The notes beneath the pieces were generated by a model. It ran no database searches. It saw nothing but the letters and a program-made list of their open reading frames with translations, and had not been told where the DNA came from. Shown here one piece after another: positions 1 to 7,418 of a stretch of DNA of 11,990 bases. The translations under genes and the position numbers were made by a program. Origin of the DNA: an uncultured Eubacteriales bacterium (lineage in GTDB: Bacteria > Bacillota > Clostridia > UMGS1883); the NCBI GenBank assembly GCA_905195005.1, contig CAJJUC010000066.1, forward strand, positions 1 through 11,990. The letters are read 5' to 3'. Positions within the stretch are counted from its first letter, which is position 1, and each line of letters begins with the position of its first letter.

Positions 1-1013
1 TTGAAGCGCCTGAAACAATGGACGAGATGTATGAGGTTCTGACCGCAATCAAAAAGTCAGGAAAGGTTGATTTTCCGTATTCGGGTGATTTGTATCTTGC
101 TGCGCTGTGGGGGCTTTTCTCAAGCGCGTATAATGTTCTTCCGGAGCTTTATGTGGATGGCAGCGAGGTTAAATTCGGCGCCGGGCACAAGGAATACAAG
201 GAATTTCTTACAACAATGAATAAATGGTACAAAGAGGGGCTTATCGACAACGGTTTTGCAACGCTTGACGCAAAAACGATTGATTCCAATATGATTAACG
301 GCTATGCCGCAATGACAAACGGCGCGGGCGGCTCGGGAATGGGCGTTTATATAACCACTGCGAAAAAGAAAAATCCGAAATATGACCTTGTTGCTCTTAA
401 AACCCCGGTGCTGAAAAAAGGAACAAGACCGATGTTCGGAAATTATTCTCCGCAGGTATCGGGTCATTACACGGCGATAACAAAGGCATGCAAAAACGTT
501 GAGGCGGCTATGAAGTATCTTGATTATCTGTATACGGACGAGGGGCACATGCTTGCCAACTTCGGAATTGAGGGTGTAAGCTACGAAATGAAGAACGGAG
601 AACCCGTTTACACTGATTTTATTCTTAAAAATAAGGACGGAAAAAGCCCGAGCGATATGATGGCTCAGTATATGCTTTCGAGCGGAACGGGCGGCGGCTC
701 GGTGGTTGACAAGCGGTATATCACACAATACTATCAGCTTGACAGGCAGCGTGACGCACTTGAAAAATGGAGCGATAACGACGCCGCAGAGCATGAAATG
801 CCGATGCTGCATATAGACGCAAAAGACCTGTCAACGGTTTCGCGCCAGCTTACAGATCTTCAGACCTATACTCAGACAATGACGCTCAAGTTTATAATGG
901 GAACAGAAAGCCTCGACAACTATGACAAGTTTGTTGAAGATCTCAAAAAAATGGGTATGGATAATGTTGAAAAAGCATATACAAAGGCGCTTGCCGCTTA
1001 TTACAAGAAATAA
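1..1013 (+). CDS. ABC importer solute-binding lipoprotein, LplA/YtcQ-like (5' truncated)
   Basis: Extracellular sugar-binding subunit of a carbohydrate ABC importer; it would capture oligosaccharides and deliver them to the two permeases that follow. The reading frame is open from base 3 to the left edge (E-A-P-E-T before Met at base 18), so base 18 is not the start. About 337 residues are visible. LplA-type proteins are usually about 500-560 residues, so the signal peptide, lipobox and first lobe lie outside the window. Visible family features are the GW-free 'APETMDEMYEVL' segment that normally follows the first lobe, the 'GIEGVSYEMKNGEPVYTD' segment and a lysine-rich C-terminus with a short helix. 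It ends in TAA, 20 bases before the first permease. The substrate cannot be read from sequence; a pectin-derived oligosaccharide is inferred from the GH105 gene downstream. Confidence 0.88.
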   Translation, partial: EAPETMDEMYEVLTAIKKSGKVDFPYSGDLYLAALWGLFSSAYNVLPELYVDGSEVKFGAGHKEYKEFLTTMNKWYKEGLIDNGFATLDAKTIDSNMINGYAAMTNGAGGSGMGVYITTAKKKNPKYDLVALKTPVLKKGTRPMFGNYSPQVSGHYTAITKACKNVEAAMKYLDYLYTDEGHMLANFGIEGVSYEMKNGEPVYTDFILKNKDGKSPSDMMAQYMLSSGTGGGSVVDKRYITQYYQLDRQRDALEKWSDNDAAEHEMPMLHIDAKDLSTVSRQLTDLQTYTQTMTLKFIMGTESLDNYDKFVEDLKKMGMDNVEKAYTKALAAYYKK

Positions 1014-1033
1014 TAAAAAGGGTTGATACCAAT

Positions 1034-1972
1034 ATGTCAAAAAATACGCGCTCATGTGGAAAAGGACTCGGCAATGTGATTGCCCGGGATTTTCGGATTA
1101 ACTGGAAATTATATCTGCTGGTGCTTCCGGTGCTTCTGTTTTACATAATATTCTGCTACAAACCGATGTACGGCGCTTTGATAGCATTTAAGGATTATAC
1201 TCCCGGAAAGTCGTTTTTTGAGTGCCGATGGGTCGGACTTGAGCATTTTAAAAACTTTTTCAGCAGTATTTTCTTCGGACAGGTGTTTAAAAACACTGTG
1301 GTAATCAGTCTGGCAACGCTTGCAGTCGGATTTCCAATGCCGATAATACTTGCACTTCTCATTAATGAGGTTTCCTCAAAGTGGTTTGCAAAAACCGTTC
1401 AGACAATCAGCTATCTTCCTCATTTTATTTCCCTGGTAATTATTTGCGGTTTGATTAAGGATTTCACGGCGTCGAACGGTATTATTAACGATGTTATTGC
1501 CTTTTTCGGCGGAACAAGGGCGCCGCTTTTGAATAATCCGAAGCTGTTTGTGCCGATCTACGTTATATCGAATGTGTGGCAAGAGGTCGGTTGGGGCTCT
1601 ATAATATATATTGCCGCAATTGCCGGAATTGATCCCTCGCTTTACGAGGCAGCGCAGATTGACGGCGCCGGCAGGTGGAGCCAAATGCTTAATGTCACGC
1701 TGCCGTCAATCATGCCGACAATAGTGATTCTTCTCATTATGGGAGTGGGCAATCTTTTAAATGTCGGCTTTGAAAAGATATTGCTTCTTTACAATCCCGT
1801 TATTTATGATACCGCAGATGTAATCAGCACATATGTTTACAGAAAAGGCATCATTGAGTATAACTACAGCTACAGCACGGCTGTGGGGTTGTTTAATTCA
1901 GTGATTAACTTTATGCTTCTTGTGACAACAAACTACATTGCGAAGAAAACCACTGAGAACTCTCTTTGGTAA
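1034..1972 (+). CDS. Carbohydrate ABC transporter permease, LplB family
   Basis: Membrane permease, one half of the translocation pore of the importer. It has 312 residues, normal for the LplB (COG4209) family. Six membrane segments can be seen at roughly 25-43, 88-110, 126-143, 172-198, 226-243 and 282-303. The cytoplasmic EAA loop that docks on the ATPase is intact: E205-A-A-Q-I-D-G211-A-G, followed by the usual V-T-L-P-S. The N-terminal 'YKPMYGALIAFKDY' and 'GLEHFKNFF' segments are also typical of this family. An AAAAGGG stretch about 11 bases upstream of the ATG is a modest ribosome site. It lies 20 bases after the binding protein and 30 before the second permease, so co-transcription is likely. 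Its closest functional parallels are B. subtilis LplB and YteP; the latter belongs to a rhamnogalacturonan cluster. Confidence 0.93.
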   Translation: MSKNTRSCGKGLGNVIARDFRINWKLYLLVLPVLLFYIIFCYKPMYGALIAFKDYTPGKSFFECRWVGLEHFKNFFSSIFFGQVFKNTVVISLATLAVGFPMPIILALLINEVSSKWFAKTVQTISYLPHFISLVIICGLIKDFTASNGIINDVIAFFGGTRAPLLNNPKLFVPIYVISNVWQEVGWGSIIYIAAIAGIDPSLYEAAQIDGAGRWSQMLNVTLPSIMPTIVILLIMGVGNLLNVGFEKILLLYNPVIYDTADVISTYVYRKGIIEYNYSYSTAVGLFNSVINFMLLVTTNYIAKKTTENSLW

Positions 1973-1985
1973 AATGCAGCATTGT

Positions 1986-1993
1986 GAAAGGGA
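1986..1993 (+). promoter_or_regulatory. Ribosome binding site that decides the start of the second permease
   Basis: The sequence GAAAGGGA lies about 9-10 bases before the ATG at 2003, a normal spacing. A TTG codon at 1994 in the same frame directly abuts this site and cannot use it, so the ATG at 2003 is preferred and the protein begins M-K-T-S-F. Confidence 0.7.
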
Positions 1994-2002
1994 TTGAATA
2001 TT

Positions 2003-2878
2003 ATGAAAACAAGCTTTTCAAGAAAAATATTTGTGATTTTTAACACAGTCATTCTGTCGCTCCTTATACTTGTAACGCTTTATCCTATATGGCACGTAAT
2101 CTGTGCGTCCTTCAGCAACTACGATGAACTTATTGCGCACCGCGGAATCCTGCTTAAGCCTTACGGATTTACAACCGTTGCATACAGGCTGCTCTTCAGA
2201 AACAGGATGATTTACAGCGGACTGAAAAACACGGCTGCGGTAATCTTTTTCGGGCTTATTCTGAATATGGTTATGACAACAATAGGGGCGTATTTCCTTA
2301 CAAGAAAAAATGTTTTCTGGCGTGATTTTATTATGATGGCAATCGTGTTTACCATGTATTTTTCCGGCGGAATCATTCCGTTTTACTTCACGGTTAAGGA
2401 GCTTCATATGGATAACACGCTGCTGTCGCTTATTATTCCGGCGGCGGTGAGCACATACAACCTTATTATTCTGAGAACAGCGTTTGCGGCAGTGCCGGAA
2501 AGCCTTGAAGAATCTGCGCGGCTTGACGGCGCGGGGCATCTGAGCATCATAAAAAATGTATATGTTCCGCTTGCGCTTCCTTCGCTTGCGGTTATTCTGC
2601 TCTACTATTTTGTTTCACATTGGAACTCATGGTTCAGCGCATCGATATTTCTTCGCGACCGTTCAATGTTTCCGCTGCAGCTTATAATGCGCGAAATCCT
2701 CATACAAAATTCTACCGAGGATATGCTTATAGGAACGGCAAGCGATCAGACAAATCAAGTGAGCGAGCTTATAAAATACGCCCTTATCGTTGCATCGCTG
2801 ATACCTGTGATGTGTATATACCCGTTCATTCAGCGCTTTTTTGTAAAGGGCGTTATGATTGGTGCGGTTAAGGGCTGA
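2003..2878 (+). CDS. Carbohydrate ABC transporter permease, YtcP/LplC family
   Basis: Second pore subunit of the importer, partner of the LplB-like permease just upstream. It has 291 residues from the ATG at 2003; a TTG at 1994 would add three residues but overlaps the ribosome site. Six membrane segments can be seen at roughly 9-30, 76-98, 108-128, 140-160, 188-204 and 258-277. The EAA loop is present in the variant form E170-S-A-R-L-D-G176-A-G, followed by V-P-L-A-L-P-S. The ending 'FVKGVMIGAVKG' is characteristic of the YtcP family (COG0395 group). The gene lies 12 bases before the GH105 gene. No ATPase gene follows; importers of this type commonly share an MsmX/MsmK ATPase encoded elsewhere, which is established for the B. 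subtilis relatives and inferred here. Confidence 0.93.
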   Translation: MKTSFSRKIFVIFNTVILSLLILVTLYPIWHVICASFSNYDELIAHRGILLKPYGFTTVAYRLLFRNRMIYSGLKNTAAVIFFGLILNMVMTTIGAYFLTRKNVFWRDFIMMAIVFTMYFSGGIIPFYFTVKELHMDNTLLSLIIPAAVSTYNLIILRTAFAAVPESLEESARLDGAGHLSIIKNVYVPLALPSLAVILLYYFVSHWNSWFSASIFLRDRSMFPLQLIMREILIQNSTEDMLIGTASDQTNQVSELIKYALIVASLIPVMCIYPFIQRFFVKGVMIGAVKG

Positions 2879-2890
2879 CGGAGGAAAGAT

Positions 2891-5053
2891 ATGAATTATA
2901 ACGATGTTATAGGTGTAAAAATGAATTCGGAGGACAGCATAAGCAGCAGCGGAATATCACTCAGAGAAACGGCTGACAAAATCGCAGCCCATGTTGTGTC
3001 GAGCCGCCCCGGTATGAAGGTGCAGTGGCGTCCGTATATCGTGCAGGAGGGCGTTACATATGAAGGAATCTGTTCAAATATTGCTTTTGACGCAAAGGCA
3101 TTTTATCCGTATGCGTCAGAGGGCGACTTTGTATATACCGGCTGCAATATTGAGCTTGAAAAGGACTTTCCTTATTCAATCAACATAATCGGAGCGACTG
3201 AGGTTTTCCTTGACGGAAAATGCCTGTTCTCATCATGGGAGCAGGCAAGCAGCAGCGAGAAAACAGGCGAATATGTTTGCATTCCTCTTAACTTACATAA
3301 AGGCGACAGAAACCGCCTTGTTATCAAATGCGTTTGCACTGCCGGCAATTTCGGATTTAAACTCAATATATCTCCTCCGAGGTGCGCCAGCCTTTGGGCG
3401 AGCTTCTATCTTTGCCATGCAAATGTTACGCTGCCGATAAGCGGGCTGGAAAAAGAGGAGGGTATAGCCGTTTCAAAGCTTTTTACCGGGAACGGCGGCG
3501 CGGAAGAGGCATACCTGAAAAAAACCGATTTTATTGAACATGAGGAATATGTTTATCCGAAAAAAGAAGAAAAGAATTTAAGCTATGACTTCAATGAAAT
3601 ATATAAGGACGGCAAATGTGCGTTTGCCGTTACATATGCAAAGCGTGACTGCCGCTTTAATTTAAGCGCATTTTCGCGGACAAAGCTGATTGTAAACGGG
3701 CAAACGGCGAAGCGCCTTGAAAACGGGCAAACGGCTGAAATTGCGCTTAAAAAGGGAGATATGCTTTTGCTCAAGTCCCGCAAGGAGGACAAGTGGGGCT
3801 TTAAGACGGATAACTGCGATGCAATCGGCATTGATTTTCTCGACACTGAAAGAAAAGACGATTTTGCATTTTTAACCTGCGGGCCGTTTTTTCAAGACAG
3901 TTTTGATGTGAAGCTGCCGCCGGAATATGCGGAAGATATCATGCGCCCGTTTCGCGATGGCAACGGTAAGCTTATCTTTTGGAAATTCGGCAGCAGCTAT
4001 GTGCGCGGATACTTAAATTCAAGCTTTTTCGGTCAGTGGTATTATGCAACGATGCTTAGTCTGGACGGTGTGTGCGATTGCGGAATCTGCCTGGATAAGG
4101 CGGAATATGTTGATTACTTTATAAACGCGGTAGGGTTTCTTGCAGATTTCTATTCGTATGCCGTTTACGACAATGACAGATTCGGCATGTCGTCGTTTAT
4201 GTGCAGCGTAAAGCAGAATAACGCTCTCGATAACATCGGAACGATGGGGGCAAGCTTTATAAAGGCTTACAGGATAACGGGTGATGAGAAATATCTTTGT
4301 ATAATCAAGGAGCTTAAAGAACATATCAGACTGAATGTACCGCGTTTTGAGGATCGCACCTTCTGCCGCCGCGGAAGCGGAACAATGTGGGCGGACGATT
4401 TCTATATGTCGGGAACATTCCTTGCCGATTTATACAGCGAGTTTGGGGATGAGGAAAGCTTAAGCGACATAATCTGCCAAAACGAAGGCTTTCGGAAACG
4501 GCTTTTTATCCCCGGGGAAAAAATCTATTCACATATCTTCTTCATGGATAATGAGGAGAAAAACCGTATCCCGTGGGGGCGCGGCAACGGCTGGATTCTT
4601 ATGAGCATGAGCAAAACGCTCGCTCTTGACGGAGGGAAAAGCAAAAGACTTGATCCTGTCAGAAAAAGCTTCACGGAATTTTGCGGAGGACTTTTGCCGC
4701 TGCAGGACGAGGAGGGCTTCTGGCATCAGGTTTTGAATGATAGGGGAAGCTATCGCGAAACCTCATGCACCGCAATGTTTGCGCTGTCGTTTTTGCGCGG
4801 AGTTAAGCTCGGACTTCTCGGAGAAGAATATTTGGAAAGCGCTGTAAAAGCTGCGCGGGCGATAACAGGCAAATGCATTGACAGCAGCGGAATCCTTTAC
4901 GGAGTTTGCATGGGATCAAGCTGCTCTATGGATAAAAGGTACTATATGGAGCTTCCGACAGTTAAGGACGATAATCACGGAACAGGAATTGTTCTTACCC
5001 TGCTGTGTGAAATCATGGAATATCAAGATACTGAAGGAGTGGAAATTTTATGA
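2891..5053 (+). CDS. GH105-family unsaturated glucuronyl/galacturonyl hydrolase with long N-terminal domain
   Basis: Likely removes the 4,5-unsaturated uronate left at the non-reducing end of oligosaccharides cut by polysaccharide lyases, by the hydration mechanism of GH105 (B. subtilis YteR and YesR, EC 3.2.1.172). The catalytic half is about residues 370-715, the usual size for this (alpha/alpha)6 barrel. Motifs seen: W500-A-D502-D503-F-Y-M, where D502 (or D503) matches the catalytic Asp of YteR; R564-G-N-G-W568; W611-H-Q then S-Y-R-E-T-S ending at 625; and D694-N-H-G-T-G699. The first 350 residues are beta-rich with no strong family match, probably one or two beta-sandwich domains; YteR-type enzymes are only about 370 residues. 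No signal peptide is present, so it acts in the cytoplasm on imported sugar. GGAGG at 2880-2884 supports the ATG at 2891. The stop overlaps the next start by 4 bases. Rhamnogalacturonan is the likely substrate, but GH105 also includes enzymes for other lyase products. Confidence 0.85.
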   Translation: MNYNDVIGVKMNSEDSISSSGISLRETADKIAAHVVSSRPGMKVQWRPYIVQEGVTYEGICSNIAFDAKAFYPYASEGDFVYTGCNIELEKDFPYSINIIGATEVFLDGKCLFSSWEQASSSEKTGEYVCIPLNLHKGDRNRLVIKCVCTAGNFGFKLNISPPRCASLWASFYLCHANVTLPISGLEKEEGIAVSKLFTGNGGAEEAYLKKTDFIEHEEYVYPKKEEKNLSYDFNEIYKDGKCAFAVTYAKRDCRFNLSAFSRTKLIVNGQTAKRLENGQTAEIALKKGDMLLLKSRKEDKWGFKTDNCDAIGIDFLDTERKDDFAFLTCGPFFQDSFDVKLPPEYAEDIMRPFRDGNGKLIFWKFGSSYVRGYLNSSFFGQWYYATMLSLDGVCDCGICLDKAEYVDYFINAVGFLADFYSYAVYDNDRFGMSSFMCSVKQNNALDNIGTMGASFIKAYRITGDEKYLCIIKELKEHIRLNVPRFEDRTFCRRGSGTMWADDFYMSGTFLADLYSEFGDEESLSDIICQNEGFRKRLFIPGEKIYSHIFFMDNEEKNRIPWGRGNGWILMSMSKTLALDGGKSKRLDPVRKSFTEFCGGLLPLQDEEGFWHQVLNDRGSYRETSCTAMFALSFLRGVKLGLLGEEYLESAVKAARAITGKCIDSSGILYGVCMGSSCSMDKRYYMELPTVKDDNHGTGIVLTLLCEIMEYQDTEGVEIL
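3694..3735 (+). repeat. In-frame 15-base direct repeat inside the GH105 gene
   Basis: AAACGGGCAAACGGC occurs at 3694-3708 and again at 3721-3735, 27 bases (nine codons) apart. It encodes N-G-Q-T-A twice, residues 269-273 and 278-282, in the N-terminal beta-rich region. It looks like a small in-frame duplication of a turn or loop. The repeat is exact; any functional meaning is unknown. Confidence 0.75.
5033..5053 (+). promoter_or_regulatory. Ribosome site and 4-base ATGA overlap coupling two genes
   Basis: GAAGGAGTGG at 5033-5042 lies inside the end of the GH105 gene. The next gene starts at ATG 5050-5052, while the GH105 stop is TGA 5051-5053, giving an ATGA overlap. A second ATG follows at 5053, but the first has the better spacing (about 10 bases from AAGGAG). 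This arrangement suggests translational coupling. Confidence 0.7.
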
Positions 5054-7404
5054 TGAAAAAAATATTTGCAACAGCTTTGGCGGTGATACTTTCACTGCCT
5101 GCTGCCGCAGCTTACGCTGATGAAGAAAAGGTAACGGTAAATGTTGAGTTATTTAACCAGAATTTTGAGAACTACACTCCGCAATCCGACCAAAATTCGG
5201 TTATCGGCGAAGAGGGCGGACGTGCGCTCAAATTTTCGAGCTATAACGGCGAGGTGCAGCCGAGAAACTATGAAAATATTTCCACCGGCGGAGTGTCTGG
5301 CGATGTGCTTGAAATAAGCTTAAGACTGAGAATTGAGGAGCACACCGGCTGGGGCATGTTTTTTCTTCAGCTCACAGACGGCGGACGAACACGCGCAAGT
5401 ATTGTTTTTGAATCGCCTTCGGGCGGAGGAAGGCACAATATGAGCCTGTCAAGAAATGTTGAGCTGCTTGGACGCAGCGAGCTTAATCCCGATGAGTATA
5501 ATGACATCAGACTTGTGTTCGACAGCCGCGAAGGCAAAAGAAAGACGGATGTTTATCTCAACGGAGTTTACAAAAGAACAATCCCTTATGAAAGCCTGCC
5601 GGGAAGTGTTCTGCCGGAGTTCGAATTTGCCGGCGGCACAAGGGTGGATACAATTAAGTGCTACCATTATTTTAAAACGAGGGAACGCGGCGAGGAAAAC
5701 GGAGTCGGAGAAATGTTTATGGACAGTATAAGCATCGGAAGGTTTGAAGAGGTAAGCTACGATCCTGACAAGCTTGAGCTTTCATTTGAATCGGCTGTGA
5801 AATATGACGGCAGCCAACCGTATCTCGTTATTTCGAACGGAAGAACCTCGCACGCATTGGACAGCAAAATCGAGGTAACGCTTGCAAACGTAAATACTCC
5901 GCTTGAGCGTATACCTCTTGATGAAAAGAGCGTAACCAAAAATGCGGACGGCTCCGGATCGTTTGACTTTAATTCAAAAATAAGCGAGAATCTGGAGGCA
6001 GGCTACTATAATATAACCGTAAACCAGCTTATCGGGGGAAATGTGAAAAAGACAGCTTCAAGACGTCATTATATAGCGACAGCCGCCCAGCTTGAAAATT
6101 TACCCGTTGATTTTAATGCATTTAAGCAATGCGACGATGAAAATGCAGTTAAAGAAAAAATATACGGTTATCTTCCGTGCTTTTTGGAGGAAAGCGTTAT
6201 GAATGAGCTTTTCCCGAAAGCGGACGGTGCATTGACGGAAGCGGCGGAAGAAAATCTTTTGTTTTTTGCAAGGTACTTCATGGGATTGGAAAAAAATTTT
6301 GAAACAGCGTATGATATCGGGGAGGAATTTAACGATGCCAAGATCTTCCTTGCAATAAAAAATGCAGCGGATAAGGCGGCGGCAGAAAAAATATTAAACA
6401 GTGCAAATTATCTTGACGTCTATAAGGATAAGAAAATATATATTGAAAATAAAGCTGAGTTTTTTTCGCATTTTGAAGTGAAGAAGACGGAAAAAACCCT
6501 TCTGTCAAAAAAGGACGTATGCGGCGCTTTGGAGTATTCTTATGCGATGACGCTTTTGAATAACTCAGCGAGAAGTGAGCTCGAGCAGCTTATTAAAAGG
6601 TATGCCGATATTTACGGAGTTGATGCGGAAAAATATAATGTTAAAGGTATCGTTGCTGACGATTTGTATTCGGCAGTATTCGGGAAGAATTACACAAACG
6701 TGAGTGATATAAAAAAAGATTTGGATGACAGACTTTCATATCTTCTTAAGAAAAAGAATGACGAAACTGAAAAGGAAACAGGAAAAAGCTCCGGCGGCGG
6801 AGGCGGCGCAAGGGTTAAGCTTCCGATAAATGAGCAGCTGCCGAAGCCGGAAATCCAACCCGGAGAATTCCCCGGATTTTCGGATATTGCGGGGCATTGG
6901 GCTGAAAATGATATTAACAGGCTTGCCGCAAACAAGGTGATAAGCGGATATGACGACAAAACCTTCCGTCCCGACGGCAATGTTACAAGAGCTGAGCTGA
7001 CGGTTATGCTTGAAAAAATTGTAGGTGAAAGCAATGCTGCAGAGAACGCTGTCTTTAAAGACGTTGAAAGCGGTAAATGGTATGCACAGGCTGTCGCCCG
7101 CATGGCAGCAAAGAGATTTATTCTCGGAACGGACGGGTATTTTTATCCGGATAACCCCATAACACGTCAGGATCTTGCAGTTATTCTTTCACGCATCGTG
7201 GAAAAAAGTGCAGAGGAAATTGCAGAGCCCGGTTTTAATGACAGTGAATATATATCAGATTACGCAAAGACTGCGGTTTCACAGCTTGCGGCAAACGGCA
7301 TTTTATCGGGATATGAGGACAAAAGCTTCCGCCCGCTGCAGAATATTTCAAGAGCTGAAGCCGCGGCGCTGCTGTGCAGAGTATTCGGAAGCAAGCTTAA
7401 CTGA
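5050..7404 (+). CDS. Secreted surface protein: LamG-like, Ig-like and helical segments, three C-terminal SLH repeats
   Basis: Surface protein held on the cell wall by SLH repeats; probably binds or displays carbohydrate, as no catalytic domain is recognisable. It has 784 residues. The signal peptide is residues 1-23, with A-Y-A before D24 as the cleavage site. Residues about 29-230 form a concanavalin/LamG-like beta module: it opens with F-E-N-Y, carries D167-V-Y-L-N-G172 and closes with F-M-D-S-I-S-I-G. Residues about 237-343 look Ig-like. Residues about 344-570 are mostly helical and charged. A glycine run, G582-G586, begins a linker. Three SLH repeats start at F610-S-D, F669-K-D and F729-N-D; the first two carry clear T-R-A-E or T-R-Q-D cores and the third S-R-A-E. 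These normally bind pyruvylated secondary cell wall polymer. Its start overlaps the GH105 stop, so enzyme and surface protein are probably made from one message. The precise ligand is unknown. Confidence 0.85.
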   Translation: MMKKIFATALAVILSLPAAAAYADEEKVTVNVELFNQNFENYTPQSDQNSVIGEEGGRALKFSSYNGEVQPRNYENISTGGVSGDVLEISLRLRIEEHTGWGMFFLQLTDGGRTRASIVFESPSGGGRHNMSLSRNVELLGRSELNPDEYNDIRLVFDSREGKRKTDVYLNGVYKRTIPYESLPGSVLPEFEFAGGTRVDTIKCYHYFKTRERGEENGVGEMFMDSISIGRFEEVSYDPDKLELSFESAVKYDGSQPYLVISNGRTSHALDSKIEVTLANVNTPLERIPLDEKSVTKNADGSGSFDFNSKISENLEAGYYNITVNQLIGGNVKKTASRRHYIATAAQLENLPVDFNAFKQCDDENAVKEKIYGYLPCFLEESVMNELFPKADGALTEAAEENLLFFARYFMGLEKNFETAYDIGEEFNDAKIFLAIKNAADKAAAEKILNSANYLDVYKDKKIYIENKAEFFSHFEVKKTEKTLLSKKDVCGALEYSYAMTLLNNSARSELEQLIKRYADIYGVDAEKYNVKGIVADDLYSAVFGKNYTNVSDIKKDLDDRLSYLLKKKNDETEKETGKSSGGGGGARVKLPINEQLPKPEIQPGEFPGFSDIAGHWAENDINRLAANKVISGYDDKTFRPDGNVTRAELTVMLEKIVGESNAAENAVFKDVESGKWYAQAVARMAAKRFILGTDGYFYPDNPITRQDLAVILSRIVEKSAEEIAEPGFNDSEYISDYAKTAVSQLAANGILSGYEDKSFRPLQNISRAEAAALLCRVFGSKLN

Positions 7405-7405
7405 A

Positions 7406-7411
7406 CGGAGG
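7406..7411 (+). promoter_or_regulatory. Strong ribosome site supporting a GTG start
   Basis: CGGAGG at 7406-7411 lies 7 bases before the GTG at 7419. That GTG is followed at once by a complete signal peptide (K-R-Y then a hydrophobic run), which fixes the start codon despite it not being ATG. Confidence 0.8.
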
Positions 7412-7418
7412 CGGTTTT

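Noticed and set aside
120..812. 230-residue open frame on the minus strand opposite the binding protein
   Set aside because: It is antisense to a gene with clear family motifs, rich in Cys/His/Arg as typical of shadow frames, and has no plausible ribosome site or domain.
1994..2002. TTG start for the second permease
   Set aside because: It abuts the ribosome site with no spacer; the ATG at 2003 is correctly spaced.
2018..2539. 173-residue minus-strand frame opposite the second permease
   Set aside because: The composition (Arg, Lys, His, Asn rich) is that of an antisense shadow; the permease on the + strand is certain.
6690..7103. Minus-strand frame with a proline run opposite the glycine linker of the SLH protein
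   Set aside because: The proline run is the reverse complement of the glycine codons; there is no independent evidence of coding.
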